Origin: Pseudomonadota bacterium
GTDB lineage: Bacteria > Pseudomonadota > Alphaproteobacteria > Caulobacterales > Caulobacteraceae
Direction: 5' to 3'
Length of the DNA stretch: 6,764 bases
NCBI GenBank assembly: GCA_023436945.1
Contig: JAEZHG010000088.1
Coordinates: forward strand, 1 to 6,764
A model generated the notes under the pieces. It was given only the letters and a program-made list of their open reading frames with translations, ran no database searches and was not told the DNA's origin. The stretch's first letter is position 1. Each line of letters starts with the position of its first letter. Shown piece after piece: positions 6,245 to 6,764 of the stretch. A program made the position numbers and the translations under genes.

Positions 6245-6273
6245 TGTATATGTGCCGACCTGATTCCGGGCAA
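6245..6273 (-). promoter_or_regulatory. Sigma70-type promoter of tRNA-Lys
   Basis: On the minus strand TTGCCC (6268-6273) is separated by exactly 17 bases from TATACA (6245-6250). The expected start of transcription is near 6237-6239, about 20 bases before the mature tRNA 5' end and at the first base of the 14-bp leader repeat. A GATTC site, which fits the GANTC methylation motif of CcrM in alphaproteobacteria, lies in the spacer at 6262-6266. Confidence 0.75.
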
Positions 6274-6281
6274 GCCCTAAT

Positions 6282-6309
6282 TTGCGCAATTCATCATAAA
6301 AATTCGCAA
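6282..6309. repeat. Imperfect inverted repeat in the tRNA-lipoprotein gap
   Basis: TTGCGCAATT (6282-6291) and AATTCGCAA (6301-6309) are inverted copies apart from one extra C; the left arm contains the palindrome TTGCGCAA. The spacer is AT-rich. The site lies just upstream of the tRNA promoter and about 115 bases upstream of the divergent lipoprotein gene. It could be a regulator site for either. Apart from this and the promoter, I see nothing definite in the 204-base gap 6219-6422. Confidence 0.4.
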
Positions 6310-6422
6310 CTAAGAGATTTCGCCGTTCGGCATTAGAACTTCATGGAGCGTTCATACGCCAAGTTGCACATAGTCAAGCTTACCCGTGGGAACCCCTTTC
6401 CCGCGACCGCGTTCGAAACCTA

Positions 6423-6728
6423 ATGAGCAGATCAACCACCATGCGCACCATGTCGCTTCGTACAACGACGCTTACCGTTGCACTTCTGACCGGCAGCACT
6501 CTCATGCTTGCCGCATGTGACAACAACTCCGGCTATTCGGATCGCATCTCGGATGTAGAAACCTACGAACCGGTTGAGGCCATGCCTGCCGAAGAGCAAG
6601 CCGCGCCTGCCGTCGCCGAGACCCCGAGTGAAGTCCAGACTGACGCCCGTCCGGTTGAATCGTTGCCACCGGAAGTTCGTTCTTCCGAAGAATCGGTCCA
6701 ACCCGAAAGCGAAACCCTGTTCTATTAA
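6423..6728 (+). CDS. Small acidic predicted lipoprotein
   Basis: The 101-residue product has a signal peptide ending in lipobox LAAC (29-32); Cys32 would be lipidated. Asp33 at +2 is the inner-membrane retention signal in E. coli, though this rule is uncertain in alphaproteobacteria. The mature 70 residues are low in complexity, rich in Glu, Pro, Val and Ala, strongly acidic and probably disordered, ending SETLFY. An internal repeat is visible: PVEAMPAE (50-57) and PVESLPPE (77-84). Starts at 6423, 6441 and 6450 are all in frame; the last gives the most usual signal peptide length, and none has a clear Shine-Dalgarno. I do not recognise a family. The clear lipobox, the stop, and a hairpin 17 bases downstream support a real gene. 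It is divergent from tRNA-Lys. Confidence 0.75.
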   Translation: MSRSTTMRTMSLRTTTLTVALLTGSTLMLAACDNNSGYSDRISDVETYEPVEAMPAEEQAAPAVAETPSEVQTDARPVESLPPEVRSSEESVQPESETLFY

Positions 6729-6744
6729 GTTCCGTTTTGAGCAC

Positions 6745-6762
6745 GGGGTGCCACGGCACCCC
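6745..6762 (+). terminator. Probable terminator hairpin at the window edge
   Basis: GGGGTGC (6745-6751), loop CACG, GCACCCC (6756-6762) form a perfect 7-bp GC-rich stem 17 bases after the lipoprotein stop. The T-run that would confirm an intrinsic terminator lies beyond the last base shown. Confidence 0.6.
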
Positions 6763-6764
6763 AC

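Overview
The window looks like chromosomal DNA of an alphaproteobacterium with moderately high GC (about 60 % by eye). The main pointers are a class I lysyl-tRNA synthetase, alphaproteobacterial-type DadA, QueA and Tgt proteins, and a small lipoprotein of a type I associate with this class. Caulobacterales (Caulobacter, Brevundimonas, Asticcacaulis) would fit, but I cannot prove the order from sequence alone. There is no sign of phage, insertion sequence, CRISPR or plasmid functions.

Left part (1-2721): on the minus strand, an Lrp/AsnC-family regulator (870-1313) is followed 72 bases later by the N-terminal half of class I lysyl-tRNA synthetase (1-797), which runs off the window. Divergent from the regulator is dadA, a FAD-dependent D-amino acid dehydrogenase (1465-2721). 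The 151-base gap between them is the expected control region of a regulator/dadA pair and holds several inverted repeats. No alanine racemase gene (dadX) follows dadA here.

Middle part (2767-5541): a co-directional run of queA, a small nucleotidyltransferase-fold protein of unknown function, and tgt, closed by a strong intrinsic terminator. QueA and Tgt are successive enzymes of queuosine tRNA modification. Two points stand out. The Tgt has lost two of the three cysteines of the canonical zinc site. The unrecognised nucleotidyltransferase-like gene sits between the two queuosine enzymes. A GC-rich hairpin fills the dadA-queA gap and ends on the queA GTG start.

Right part (5549-6764): a convergent minus-strand lipoprotein gene, a tRNA-Lys(UUU) gene upstream of it on the same strand, and a divergent small acidic lipoprotein gene with a probable terminator at the window edge. 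A perfect 14-bp inverted repeat flanks the tRNA so that leader and trailer of the precursor could pair. A good promoter (TTGCCC-17-TATACA) would start transcription almost exactly at the first base of that helix.

Much of the window concerns tRNA: a lysine-tRNA charging enzyme, a lysine tRNA and two queuosine enzymes. The likely transcription units are lrp-lysK, dadA, queA-NTase-tgt, tRNA-Lys (possibly reading into the lipoprotein gene), and the terminal lipoprotein gene.
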